Shown here in pieces: positions 51,501 through 60,826 of a DNA stretch of 64,000 nt; within the stretch, counting starts at the first letter, position 1, and each line of letters opens with the position of its first letter. Source of the stretch: Strigamia acuminata. Its lineage: Eukaryota > Arthropoda > Chilopoda > Geophilomorpha > Linotaeniidae. The notes below the pieces were generated by a model, which was given only the letters and a program-made list of their open reading frames with translations, was not told the DNA's origin and did no database searches. The translations under genes were made by a program, and so were the position numbers. The stretch lies in NCBI GenBank assembly GCA_949358305.1, contig OX442314.1:30985118-31049117 (forward strand), read 5' to 3'.

Positions 51501-52633
51501 CTCGGCGTCGGTAAAATGAATGTCATCTGTTGGTTCAGGCGTTTCAAAGTGACCCGTTTCTGTCAAATCGGATGCTGCTTCGTGTTTGTCTTTAGCTTCG
51601 ATCAATTCTTGCAACCAAACTATTTTTGTCTTCATTTTAATTCTGATTTTAAATCGAGAGTAAAACGAATGAATTTGAGATCTTGCTTTGGAGATCCCAG
51701 TACTATCTTGCTCAAGAGAAGATGTAATATGATCTAGTATTCTCGTTTGGAGCACTTATATATGACTAGAATACGTAACGTTGGATTGACGTACATCAAC
51801 TGCATATACGGTACGAAACATAAACGTACCATATACATATACATATATGTGACGTGCCGTATACGTTATGCGGTCGCTGAAATTTTTGGACTGGATTCCA
51901 TGTAGATCACAAAAAAAAAATTTAATTCAAAATTCGTTTGATTCTGAAGTGGAATTTGTTAAATAAAAGTATAAAAATATTGTTAATGTTTAAAACTGCA
52001 GTAAAAACTGTTGATATTACAATTAAAACAGTTGAAACTGCAGTTAAAACGGTTGAAATTGCAGTTAAAACAGTTGAAACGGCAGTTAAAACAGTTACAA
52101 ATCGTTATAACGAATTTTCCTAGTTTACTTGAATAGCCTTACCCATGCACGTGGCCAAACTTTTTCATTGCATCCATGTCTTGGTTTTGCATAGGCTAAA
52201 ACGTAAACATTGAATCATATTGAAACAGTTACTACTTTTAAATGACTGCTTCTTAAACTTACATACTTCCAAAGTGGTTTTAATGTTCCAGTCAGGAAAC
52301 TCGGTTTCTCTCCTGGAACACCTTGTTTCTTCCAATAATCGAATGTCCAGGTTGAATATCTAAAGAATATTGTAGTGGTTTTGCAATATAGATAAAATAA
52401 AACCAAAATGGTGACAAAAAATGTTTGATTTTCTATTCATCTGGTACATTTCTAAATTTAATTTAATTTAATTTCATCATCATGATTTTGCAATCATGCA
52501 TGTACAAAAAAAATTAAAACAAAAACTGCTATTAAAAGTATAAAACTACTTACATGTACCATACTGATAGCGATCCAATGATAGTAATTAACCAGTATTG
52601 GTAAAAATCAAAAATAAACGTGAGAAAATCCAT
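48568..52633 (-). CDS. CYP-c: CYP3-like cytochrome P450 with a nested gene
   Basis: Thirteen exons: 52554-52633, 52263-52359, 52143-52195, 50203-50422, 50057-50145, 49867-50009, 49682-49803, 49517-49622, 49287-49450, 49148-49236, 48955-49095, 48727-48889, 48568-48663; 1563 nt, 520 residues. It starts MDFLTFIFDFYQYW, a membrane anchor. Motifs: TSGKLKQ (exon 4), AGHETT (exon 9), ETLRKYPP (exon 10), DPERF and [11 protein letters not shown] (exons 11/12). It is the most diverged of the three paralogues. Its 63-nt last intron contains an in-frame stop and so must be removed. Intron 3 (50423-52142) encloses the kinase gene at 50493-51635 on the same strand. Confidence 0.93.
50493..51635 (-). CDS. 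SRPK-like serine/threonine protein kinase, intronless, nested
   Basis: A 380-residue ORF from the first ATG; 40 open codons further upstream lack ATG. The SRPK family phosphorylates Arg/Ser-rich splicing factors. Motifs in order: YYPVKINETYNNRY entry segment, glycine loop GRGNFSTVWLSWD, lysine in FKALKFL, catalytic HADIKPEN (family HTDIKPEN), DLG in ADLGNACWV, then QTRPYRSPEV and DIWSTACMAFELATGDYLF. It ends ECLKHEWLQ. The long spacer that splits the kinase domain in SRPK1/2 is absent: only VCVDVNDKSK lies between the catalytic loop and DLG. The acidic N-terminal segment is kept. Lack of introns suggests a retrocopy, inserted into CYP-c intron 3 in the same orientation; its stop is 70 bp from exon 4. 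Confidence 0.92.
   Translation of the reverse strand: MKTKIVWLQELIEAKDKHEAASDLTETGHFETPEPTDDIHFTDAEEQEDPDSDCLGSYYPVKINETYNNRYKIVRKLGRGNFSTVWLSWDQLEKRFKALKFLRNGHIVTKAAMDEIDLLKCAEYYDSPENRKVVHLLDRFLVSGENSVHVCMVFDVLGENLLKPIVRSGYKAMPLSSVKSIIKQVLEALDFLHMKCNIIHADIKPENVCVDVNDKSKVTLADLGNACWVDHHFSGLIQTRPYRSPEVILNVGYGTAADIWSTACMAFELATGDYLFSPDFECRFLSDDENHLAMMVELLGAVPKPLAYGNRFSRGFFNEKGSLWNFLHVKSFGLGRVLSEAYGWDAVETRQFADFLLPMLALDPNCRSSAKECLKHEWLQ
51756..52142. other. Intronic DNA upstream of the kinase
   Basis: 5' flank of the nested kinase and the 5' part of CYP-c intron 3. It contains a short inverted repeat (ATATACGGTACG against CGTACCATATAC, about 51803-51835), TGACGTAC and TGACGTGC motifs resembling CRE half-sites, and the minisatellite at 51991-52105. 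No poly-A or target-duplication remnant of retroposition was recognised. Confidence 0.45.
51991..52105. repeat. 18-bp minisatellite with MYB-like motifs
   Basis: About six imperfect copies of an 18-bp unit of the type GCAGTTAAAACAGTTGAA. CAGTTA, CAGTTG and CGGTTG recur about every 9 bp, each fitting the MYB core YAAC(T/G)G on one strand. Regulatory meaning is inference. Confidence 0.7.
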
Positions 52634-53400
52634 TTAATAATTTTAAATTTTTGTGCTTAGTTTGCTTTGCCCTTGATTCCAACAACAATTTCTGTTGTGC
52701 ATGGTGTTATCAGCTGAAAGCTGATCTAAACATACGTATGACCTCACTACAGTCACTAGTTGCGCCTGGTAACAAGATATTATTTGATTAATATCTTTAA
52801 AATTATATATTGATACAATAATATCACATTTTCCATCTCCTGAGTGTCTGGAGAGTAAAGTTTGCTATAGTTTTTGCGGCTAATTAGGTCATGATTGATT
52901 TGATTATAGAATGTTATGACATTGCTTTACCTTTTTAATTTTTTAATTTTTATATACATTTAATGGGAAGAATACAAACATAATAAATGTTTTGTAATTG
53001 ATGCTTTTGTGTGTAACTTTGTTGGAAAATAAATGAAAGAATTGTGCTTTGCTTTAGTTTCTGGAGAAAATTTGAATTTGAAATAAAATTGGTGTCGCGC
53101 TCTGTCATTTGTATTTTCTAAAAAAAAAAAAAAAATCAATACCGATATTTAACTTTTGAAAATCGCCGGTCATTCCCATACGATGCGACAGAAGCGCCAT
53201 CGAGTGGTCTAAACTGTCACTACGGAATATTTATTTAGGCCTGTTTTTTACTCCGCCTTCTCCGTTCTTGATAATAATCATGCGAAATTAAAATCTGTAG
53301 TTATCAATTTCTAAATCATACTGAAATTTGTAATCCCTGATTCAGAAGAAGAGTTTAATCTAAATCCTTACCAATAAATAAATAAAGAAATAAATAAATA
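52634..53400. other. 5' flank of CYP-c, no gene seen
   Basis: AT-rich DNA with a 16-base A run (about 53120-53135) and AAATA simple sequence at 53370-53400. No ORF of interest and no recognised element. Confidence 0.4.
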
Positions 53401-53410
53401 AAAACGAAAG

Positions 53411-54180
53411 ATTTGTTCTACTTTGAGTGGATACAGTGTTTTCCCCCTTGTGAACCCCGTACAAGAGTGCGCAACCTTGAAGAAGATATCTTCTTTACTC
53501 TATGGCACAACATTGCTGATGATGGTGGCTTATTTCGTTGAATTTTGTCCTCAGATGGGTGATTTTTCAATCTAATGCTTCATGCTTAGTTTATTTAACT
53601 AACGTATTTACTTCACCGTTTCTTTTGAATTTTGCGACTCGATTTTGTCCAATATTGCATTCCATCCGTGCTTCGAGTTTCAAGCGAGTGGTCATTTATC
53701 AAATCAATGAAAAAACAGGAAAATTCTGAGGATTGGAAATATTACTGTGAAAATTACTGATAATATATGAAATTTCTTGGTGTAAACAAAATCAAAAACG
53801 AAAATTGTTTTTAAATCAGGATGCACGAGAGAAAAGACACTAAGGATTTGTTCTCTCTTGATCGGATATCCTGTTTTTTCTCGTGTGAACCCCGTACTTA
53901 ACTGTTCTCACAAAGGAAAGGCGGCGGTCGGTCGGTTCGTGAGTGCGCTTCGTGAGTGCTGATCATGGTGTATTTCGATTAATTTTTGTCCTCAGATGAG
54001 TAATTTTTCAACGTAATGTATCGAAGTATGTTTGTTTAGCATTGCGTCAGGTTTGTTTCACTACTTATTTCGAATTTCGCAGATTGTTTTTGTCGATCGC
54101 CATTTCACTCCATCCGTTCGCCATATTTCAAGGGAGTGGTCATATCAACTAATTCTGTAAGTAAAAAAAACAGGTAAATT
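53411..54180. repeat. Diverged tandem duplication of about 400 bp
   Basis: Segments near 53411-53735 and 53832-54180 align in the same order: GATTTGTTCT, TTGTGAACCCCGTA against GTGTGAACCCCGTA, TTTTGTCCTCAGATG in both, CATCCGT..., then GAGTGGTCAT and AAAAAACAGG. No protein is evident. It could be duplicated untranslated or regulatory sequence, or an old mobile element. Confidence 0.6.
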
Positions 54181-54443
54181 GTTCGATTTAGAAATGGTGA
54201 GGAGGAATTACTCAAACTGTACGAAATTTCTAATTTTTCTTTACTTTTTTCATATATTTATTCTTTTAATTTTATTTATTTATTTTTTCATACACCAAGG
54301 GAAGGAAACCAATGACGTTGACGGTTTTGGGAGGAAATGGAAGCAGATGCAGGAAAACAAAGAGATTAATGGCTGCAGGTTAAGGGGGGAAGTTGTTGTT
54401 GTTCTGGTGGTCGCCGCTGATTCCACAGTGGTAAGTGGGCAGG

Positions 54444-54444
<1 letters not shown>

Positions 54445-54476
<32 letters not shown>
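54445..54476 (+). repeat. Homopolymer of 32 G
   Basis: An uninterrupted run of 32 G. Very long G runs are rare, mutable and able to form quadruplexes; the exact length is unreliable. The surrounding 112-codon ORF exists only because GGG encodes glycine. Confidence 0.9.
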
Positions 54477-54478
<2 letters not shown>

Positions 54479-54678
54479 CAGTTGGGGCGGCTCTCCCCCC
54501 CCTTGAATAGTAAATAGGGGGTGTAAAATCCAACTCTCAACCTCCACGCGGTCACCCCTGGAGAAACTGACGACTTGAACTAGTCTCAGTGGAACCAAAA
54601 GAGAGCTCTGGTCAAATGCAGCTGCATGCAATTTGTCCCGCTTTCAATTTAAAAATATATGTATTTTGTGGTTGATAT

Positions 54679-54860
54679 ATTTTGTATTGTAAGCTCGCAA
54701 CCAACGTGGCATTTACATTCATTTGTATTGCAAGCCCACACCCTACACGATTGTGGCATTTACATTTATTTGTATTGTAAGCCTGCAAATCCTACAAGAT
54801 TGTGGCATTTACATTTATTTGTATTGTAAGCCTGCAATCCTACATGTGGCATTTACATGA
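54679..54860. repeat. Minisatellite of about 60 bp, four copies
   Basis: Repeats of TTTGTATTGTAAGC, a variable CCTGCAAATCCTACAAGAT-type segment, and TGTGGCATTTACATT. Copies differ by small deletions. Confidence 0.8.
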
Positions 54861-55375
54861 TTTTATACCGCATTTTATACCGCATTGTTACATGAATGTG
54901 GCATCTATTTTATCCAATATTTTCTTCAGAAGATTCCTGAAGTATTTGTGCAGGTGGTGGTTCTTGATTCAATTTTTGAGATTGATTGTTCCTGGATCTT
55001 GTTTCACATACAGTACAACTGTTTTTCCTTCGTATTTGTTTGTTGTTGTTTGGTCATTTGTGTAAAATGATAATTTTTATATTTTACTATCTTGATTCTC
55101 TGGTTTTGATTTATATTCACATTATCATTCAAAGGTTAATTATCTCTAAATTTTATCACCACGCTTGTTGGTCCACCAGTCGTGTTTGGCTCTTACTCCT
55201 GTACCCACTTTCGGATTTGTTCCAGTCTGGCGCCGGAAATCCACCCCCCCCAATGGTATTCTGCCGCTCAAATTACTCATACCCGTTGGTCTCCCCGCCG
55301 GTGCACACCTGACAAGCCGCATTCGGAAACGTTGAGTCCTAATCGGCATGACATCCAAACTATTCCCCTACAGTG
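54861..55375. other. AT-rich DNA without a recognised gene
   Basis: Short ORFs on both strands show no family features. The GC-richer part (about 55200-55375) may belong to the decayed retroelement that follows. Confidence 0.35.
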
Positions 55376-55870
55376 TAAATAAAGGCTTGTGGTTCGTGGG
55401 TATGAAAATCTCGCCCCATCAAGTACTTTGAAAATTTCTCACATGCCCAGGTGACGGCCAAAGCTGCTTCCTCGAACTGGGTGCAGGTAGCCTCTCCGTC
55501 TGCTGCAGCAGGCCTGCACCCAGCCCAAGCGATGATGCATCTGCTGACACTATTATCTCTGCCCCCGGATCGTAATGGCACAACTCCACGTCTCGAAAGT
55601 GCCTCCTAGATACATGGGGTCGATCTCAACTTCACAAGAACTTAATAATCCCCACATTGGTCTAATCTCCCACAACTGCGGTACAAACTTTCCTAAATGG
55701 TTGATGAGCCTCAACAGCTGGCTTCCCCCTGAAACCGAATTTGGCGGCTCCATCTCTATGAATGCCGTCACCTTCTCCAGTTCTGGTTGCACCCCATGTT
55801 TGCCAATGTAGACTCCCACAAACTTGATATTTGCTGGCCAAAATTTGTAGACCTCCCTATTCAATCTCAC
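55376..55870 (-). pseudogene. Decayed Ty3/gypsy pol fragment
   Basis: On the minus strand, first a stretch like the end of gypsy reverse transcriptase and the connection domain (KFVGVYIGKHGVQPELEKV, then INHLGKFVPQLWEIRP). A gap of roughly 100 codons follows, then an RNase H piece (FEEAALAVTWACEKFSKYL) where the usual pattern is EKEALAV..ACEKF. The two pieces lie in different frames. It is not derived from the pol at 61173, whose wording differs. Confidence 0.75.
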
Positions 55871-55949
55871 AATACATTTGACAGTCGCTTATCGTATTCT
55901 TGTCTCGCGCATGTTATACTGGCAATAGGCCCATCGTGTTAAATTGTCT

Positions 55950-56261
55950 GGGGATATAAAAATAAATATGTAAAGAATATTATTTAACCAAATTTATTTT
56001 AAAATCCGGGGTCAAATGTTCTTAAAAATCAAGAAATGTCAATTAGACGTCATGTTCAAAAATATATTTAAAGATAAACGAGAGAAAACCAGTTGCGATG
56101 CCATCATTAAACCCCAAGAATTAAATTTTCGCCATTCCCTCTCTACCCGCATGAAAATAGTTATTATAATAATATTAAGCATAACTTAACAAATCCATCA
56201 ACAAACACATTTGCACGTTTTGCAAGATGATTAATATGGCTGTAGACCACATAATTCTCTT
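55950..56261. other. No gene seen
   Basis: AT-rich DNA between the pol relic and the first copy of the dispersed element; nothing recognised. Confidence 0.35.
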
Positions 56262-56799
56262 TGACAGGGTAAATGATTAAATCTTTATGTTTGACGGATT
56301 TATAATTCATATAGCCTCGGATGATGACCATCTGTGAGTTGATTGAGTGCAGAATGGAAGTGTCCATCATTCTATCTTGTGATTGGTGTTCACGATGTTT
56401 TCATAAAAGGCACTGGCTTTTTATTGAAAAACATTTGATAAACAGGAAGCGAGTTGATATTTCACATATGGAAATGTCACATCAGCTCCAGGAAATGTTT
56501 TTGACATTTTTAAGGCACAACTTCCTTTCAAGTTTTAAGACAGAAATAAAAGTTTTTTAAAAATAAAGAAAAAAAAAGTTAGTTAGAAAAAAAAAGTTAT
56601 AGAAATAGAAATACAATGTGAGCGACAAAGCTCACGCAGAATAGCGAGACGGACTCGCCTGAAAATATTTAACGGCTCGGTCGATGGTGAAGACTTGTAA
56701 ACTCCGGAGGAACTCCGCGGTGGTTTACAGTCGTTCACGTTGATTCACTGCAAGTGTGTTTGCTGTGGCGACGTTGGAGTGCCCGGACAAGTCAAAGGA

Positions 56800-56998
56800 G
56801 CACACGATGGCCGACAGTGAGCAGGTTTTTCTCAGGCGTTACTCGAGATTCGTAATAGTGCGTGTAACAGACGGTGTATGTTACACACCAGCGCAAATGT
56901 GGCTGGTTCCACTGGAAAATCAGTGGAGACAGCAGAGTCTCAACTCACCAAATGTTATACTATCAATACTTGAAGTTCTGGGTGGTTCAAAGCAGTGA
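56800..56998 (+). CDS. Small hypothetical ORF
   Basis: ATG at about 56808 (MADSEQVFLRRYSRFVIV) gives about 63 codons to a stop at 56998. No family recognised; it lies within the inserted segment of the left element copy and may be chance. Confidence 0.15.
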
Positions 56999-57139
56999 TG
57001 TTGTGTGTTGTTGGTGTGTGATGTCAAGAGTGAGTAAAACCGCCAAAATTTGGGGTTTTTATGCACACTCAGGTCCTGCGCAATTTTATTCAACAGGATT
57101 TTGTGGGTTATATCAATCAATTATACCTGTGGATAGGCT

Positions 57140-57484
57140 TTCAAGTACTCGAACAAGCGGTTCATTAACAAGTACCGGCCATGGCTCGACCACCGTTCCT
57201 ATCATGACCATTGCCTTACGTGCAGCCAGTGCGGCATTCCTCTGGTGTATTATCATGTCACCTAACAGGATGTCAATACGAATAAATTTTCTGCGGTGAG
57301 TTGGGGATATTCTGGAAGTGGCGATGGTGGTTCCATGTTGTCCCCCTGTTCTCTTTGTATTACAACGGGCTGGGCTACGGCACGATGTTCTTCGTTATTT
57401 CGCCGATATATGTCAACTTGCGATTGAAGGCGTATTCGGTACTCATCATCTTCATTGCGCCTTGCACCATTTGCACCAATGTCG
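57140..57484 (-). pseudogene. Unrecognised coding relic in the 960-bp insert
   Basis: Two overlapping minus-strand frames read like protein: one charged and open through RRNNEEHRAVAQPVV and PPSPLPEYPQLTAENLF, ending at a stop near 57257, and a neighbouring frame with RIDILLGDMIIHQRNAALA and WPVLVNEPLVRVLES, ending near 57122. A frameshift between them would explain the switch. Family not recognised. Confidence 0.35.
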
Positions 57485-58239
57485 CATCAGCTGCAGGAAA
57501 TGTTTTTGACATTTTTAGGCACAACTTCATTTCAACCTTTAAATGAAAAGAGAAGTTTCGCAAGTTTCAGGGAGTGCGGAAGAAATTGAAGTCACTTTGG
57601 ATTGCTATTTAGACGAACTGGTCAAGCTTTTGGTTGGAAGGAAGTCCACTTCAACCATTTCCATTTGTTTAGAAGTAATTTTATTTTGTACTTTTAAGCT
57701 TTTGTCTGAATTAAATCATTTATTTTGTTTAGCAACGACCATTTAGAACACAACTGAGTGTTTTAAATTGTTCGCACGAGATGTTACAAACAGCGAGCAG
57801 GCTGTTTGAAGCACAACGTAATTGTTTTAAAAGCAACATTTGTTCCTCACATGTCGCGAAGTCGATTGTTGCAATAAACACATTCGGTCTGCCTCTCTTC
57901 TCCAATGCTGGAGTTTTTTCTTCTGGCTTTGACTTCTTAAACTTTATCGCTAAAAGCTGAGTTAACTCAACTCCAACTGATGTTCAGTTGGAGTCTGATG
58001 AGGGTCTTGAACTCGTTAAAGTTCAAAACGATTCGCTTTTTGTCAAACTGTAATGAGAAACAAATAATATTAAAATCACATTTTTCCAGTTTGGGAAAAA
58101 TATGGAATTTTGTCCTTCGTATGAATGCCTTTATCATTGATCTCCATGATTCTACCGGACCATCTTTTTAAGAGTATAGACGCTAATGTCTCTAGCTTTT
58201 TCTGTCTTTCTTTGAAAGTTTTACCATCTATCATTGTCA

Positions 58240-58738
58240 AAGATGTCGGGCCGGCAGGGTCCAGAGGGGGGTGGTGGAAAATCGAGTACCAATACCCCAA
58301 CTCCTCGCTGAAATCCTGCCACCACCCCTCATTCACATCCGTCACAGAAACGTACTGGTGGGTTTGCAGCCAGCAGTGGTTCCTTCCATACACGAACCGG
58401 GTGAACCCTCGCCCCGTGATTGAATTCGCCCGTCTGGATACGAGCAGCACAAACGTTGTGGTCATACGGAAAACCCACAATCATTGGATCTTCCGGCATC
58501 ATGGCTGGTTGGTCTGCAAATCGTTCGGCGAACGCCGCCAACTCCGTCTCGAAATTTGTCTTTCGCCATGTGCGACGCTGGAGGCCTGGTGGGAGTTCCG
58601 GGACGTCGATGAGACGTACTCTGTCGTCCTGGTCTGATGTTTCTCCCGCCCTCCACGCCACTATACCAATAATCTCCTTCTCTGCGCTCGGTGACAATGC
58701 ACAGAGGACCCCCAGCGCACGGCCCGGAGTCGAATCCT
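58240..58738 (-). pseudogene. Unrecognised coding relic, frameshifted
   Basis: The minus strand is open from about 58738 without an ATG (STPGRALGVLCALSPSAEK, later DRVRLIDVPELPPGLQRR and PEDPMIVGFPYDHNVCAAR). Near 58405 the protein-like reading moves to another frame (GFTRFVYGRNHCWLQTHQY, EELGYWYSIFHHPPLDPAG), which runs directly into the DGKTF segment of the element. The EELGYW stretch parallels EELRYW in the ORF at 60596. Composition (GC-rich, many Arg/Pro/Glu) differs from the surroundings. Function unknown. Confidence 0.4.
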
Positions 58739-59107
58739 TGGATTAATATTGAGTCAAAACTTGTCTAATAAATTTGGCGCTTTTTTGATTGTCGAACCCC
58801 ATCTCAAGAGTGTTGCTGGGGTTTTTTGGTACTATGCAGGCGTACATTAAATTGAAACAGCTACTTGTAAACTGAAAGAAAGTTTTTTTTTTTGTTAATG
58901 ACTGATGAAGGAGGATTGCTGGGTCCGGATCTTGGCTTCGAGTCAAGCAACCACTCGGTTGCATAAATCTGCGTTGTACAGCAAGATTTTTTTTTTGTTC
59001 TGACCGTTATATGGAAGAATGGATACAACCAGCGCAGCTTCTGGTACGCAGTCAATATGATGCAACGTCCGTTTCCCTCTAAAAAGGTGGTCCGTTTCGG
59101 GGAAGTG
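58739..59107. other. Spacer between element copies
   Basis: 369 bp with T runs at 58888 and 58987; nothing recognised. Confidence 0.35.
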
Positions 59108-60565
59108 ACAGGGTAAACGATTAAATCTTTATGTTTGACGGATTTATAATTCATATAGCCTCGGATGATGACCATCTGTGAGCTGATTGGGTGCAGAATG
59201 GAAGTGTCTTATCATTCTTTCTTGTGATTGGCGTTCACGATATTTTCATAAAAGGCACTGGCTTTTTATTGAAAAACATTTGATAAACAGAAAGCGAGTT
59301 GATATTTTACACATGGAAATGTCGCATCAGCTGCAGGAAATGTTTTTGACATTTTAAGGCACAACTTCATTTCAACCTTTAAATGAAAAGAGAAGTTCTG
59401 CAAGTTTCAGGGAGTGCGGAAGAAATTGAAGTCACTTTGGATTGCTATTTAGACAAACTCGTCAAGCATTTGGTTGGAAGGAAGTCCACTTCAACCATTT
59501 CCATTTGTTTAGAAGTAATTTTATTTTGTACTTTTAAGCTTTTGTCTGAATTAAATCATTTATTTTGTTTAGCAACGGCCATTTAAAACACAACTGAGTG
59601 TTTTAAATTGTTCGCACGAGATGTTACAAACAGCGAGCAGGCTGTTTGAAGCACAACGTAATTGTTTTAAAAGCAACATTTGTTCCTCACATGTCGCGAA
59701 GTCGATTGTTGCAATAAACACATTCGGTCTGCCTCCTCTTCTCCAATGCTGGAGTTTTTTCTTCTGGCTTTGACTTCTTAAACTCTATCGCTTGTTTTGG
59801 ATACAGCTTCCTAAACCTTGTTGTATTTCTTTTCAGCTAAAAGCTGAGTTGACTTAACTCCAACTGATGTTCAGTCGAAGTCTGACGAGGGTCTTGAACT
59901 CGTTAAAGTTCAAAACGATTTGCTTTTTGTCAAACTGTAATGAGAAACAAATAATATTATAATCACATAAATAATAATAATAAAGGACTTATGCTTTTCT
60001 CAATTAAGAATATGCGCCATTCTGACTTCTGGATTTCAATGAAGTGCCTTTGACCAAAAGTTATGCTTATATCAGCCGAATCGGTTTTGCATTTTGCTGC
60101 AGCTTGCTTAATTTCTGACCAGCATTGAACAAAACACTGCCATATGTATTCATTAAACGCAAATCCGTCAACGGCAGCAAGATCTCTGGTTTCCTTAGAG
60201 ATTTTATAGTGTCTTAAATGAACCAGTATCTTCCCCTCAAATTCGGTCACAGTTGCATAAAAATCTTCTTCATCCAACTTGTACTCATGAGGCTGGGAAT
60301 TTGAAGTCATTTTGATCTTGAATTAAGAAAGATTATTTACTACTATCTTCAATTTGTGATAATGGCAAAATTCCAAGAGACTAGCTTCTAATTCTTCTAC
60401 TCGTTTCCATTTTTCCAGTTTTGGAAAAATATGGAATTCTGTCCTTCGTATGAATGCCTTTATCATTGATCTTCATGATTCTACCGGACCATCTTTTTAA
60501 GAGTATCGTAGACGCTAATGTCTCTAGCTTTTTCTGTCTTTCTTCGAAAGTTTTACCATCTACTT
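59108..60565 (-). mobile_element. Unrecognised element, right copy
   Basis: Fuller copy of the element also found at 56262-58236. On the minus strand small intronless ORFs follow each other closely: 60596-60787, 14 nt, 60381-60581, 70 nt, 59963-60310. Such packing is unlike the local spliced genes and more like a DNA virus or virus-like transposon, but no replication gene is visible, so this is only a suggestion. Confidence 0.5.
59963..60310 (-). CDS. Small ORF with PC4-like pattern
   Basis: 115 codons from ATG. The segment YATVTEFEGKILVHLRHYK followed by a short loop and FAFNEYIWQCF resembles, from memory, the strand-strand-helix pattern of the PC4/p15 single-stranded DNA-binding fold (typically GK..V.IR.Y...GI.L....W). 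A hydrophobic C-terminus (SISPLLLLFM) is odd. Deleted from the left element copy. Assignment is tentative. Confidence 0.35.
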   Translation of the reverse strand: MTSNSQPHEYKLDEEDFYATVTEFEGKILVHLRHYKISKETRDLAAVDGFAFNEYIWQCFVQCWSEIKQAAAKCKTDSADISITFGQRHFIEIQKSEWRIFLIEKSISPLLLLFM

Positions 60566-60581
60566 CTAAATAAAATTCCAT
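60381..60581 (-). CDS. Small hypothetical ORF of the element
   Basis: 66 codons from ATG, beginning MEFYLEVDGKTFEERQKK, rich in Lys/Arg. The same segment, with a few substitutions, lies at 58080-58236 in the left copy but there continues an upstream frame instead of starting with this ATG. Amino-acid similarity is kept between copies. Function unknown. Confidence 0.4.
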   Translation of the reverse strand: MEFYLEVDGKTFEERQKKLETLASTILLKRWSGRIMKINDKGIHTKDRIPYFSKTGKMETSRRIRS

Positions 60582-60595
60582 GTTATCAAAAAAGT

Positions 60596-60826
60596 TTAAT
60601 TACATATATTATACTGGCAATAGGCCCACCGTGTTAAATTGCCGGGGTGACCCTGTTCGGTCCAGTACCTCAGCTCTTCTTGTACATAGCTTATGACAGT
60701 GGTTATCTGAAGCTTAGCCCAGATGGTTTCTAAAAATTCCTTTTTTAGAGCTGTGGTTTTGAAGAAATTATCGCAGTCTTTTTGTTCCTACTCGGTGGCC
60801 GACAAACCATTGGCGACAACGAATCC
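60596..60826 (-). pseudogene. ORF interrupted by a Ty3/gypsy LTR
   Basis: Open for 63 codons from 60787 to the stop at 60596 (ALKKEFLETIWAKLQ, EELRYWTEQGHPGNLTRWAY, CQYN). Upstream of a single in-frame TAG at 60788-60790 the frame stays open (FVVANGLSATE) to 60826, where the LTR of the gypsy element begins. The gene was probably longer and was split by that insertion. The stretch NLTRWAYCQYN is also encoded at about 55909-55948, so the family has at least two members here. Not recognised. Confidence 0.45.

Larger units (their letters stand above)
56262..58236 (-). mobile_element. Unrecognised element, rearranged left copy
   Basis: Three blocks match 59108-60565 in order: 56262-56525, 57484-58080 and 58080-58236. 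Between the first two lies about 960 bp of unrelated DNA bounded by direct repeats of about 50 bp (GGAAATGTTTTTGACATTTTT and AGGCACAACTTC, at about 56474-56523 and 57484-57533). Between the second and third, about 440 bp present in the right copy is missing, including the PC4-like ORF. At 58080-58236 the copy encodes DGKTFKERQKKLETLAS and onward. Confidence 0.7.

Noticed and set aside
51636-51755. 40-codon N-terminal extension of the kinase
   Set aside because: The open frame starts with GTG, not ATG; the first ATG at 51635 lies well before the kinase domain.
54179-54517. 112-codon ORF with polyglycine
   Set aside because: It depends on the G homopolymer and has no recognisable domain or conserved start.
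57301-57546. + strand 81-codon hydrophobic ORF resembling a transporter segment
   Set aside because: It has no true ATG-initiated family match. The minus strand of the same stretch gives a charged, more protein-like reading, so the hydrophobic ORF is probably a shadow.
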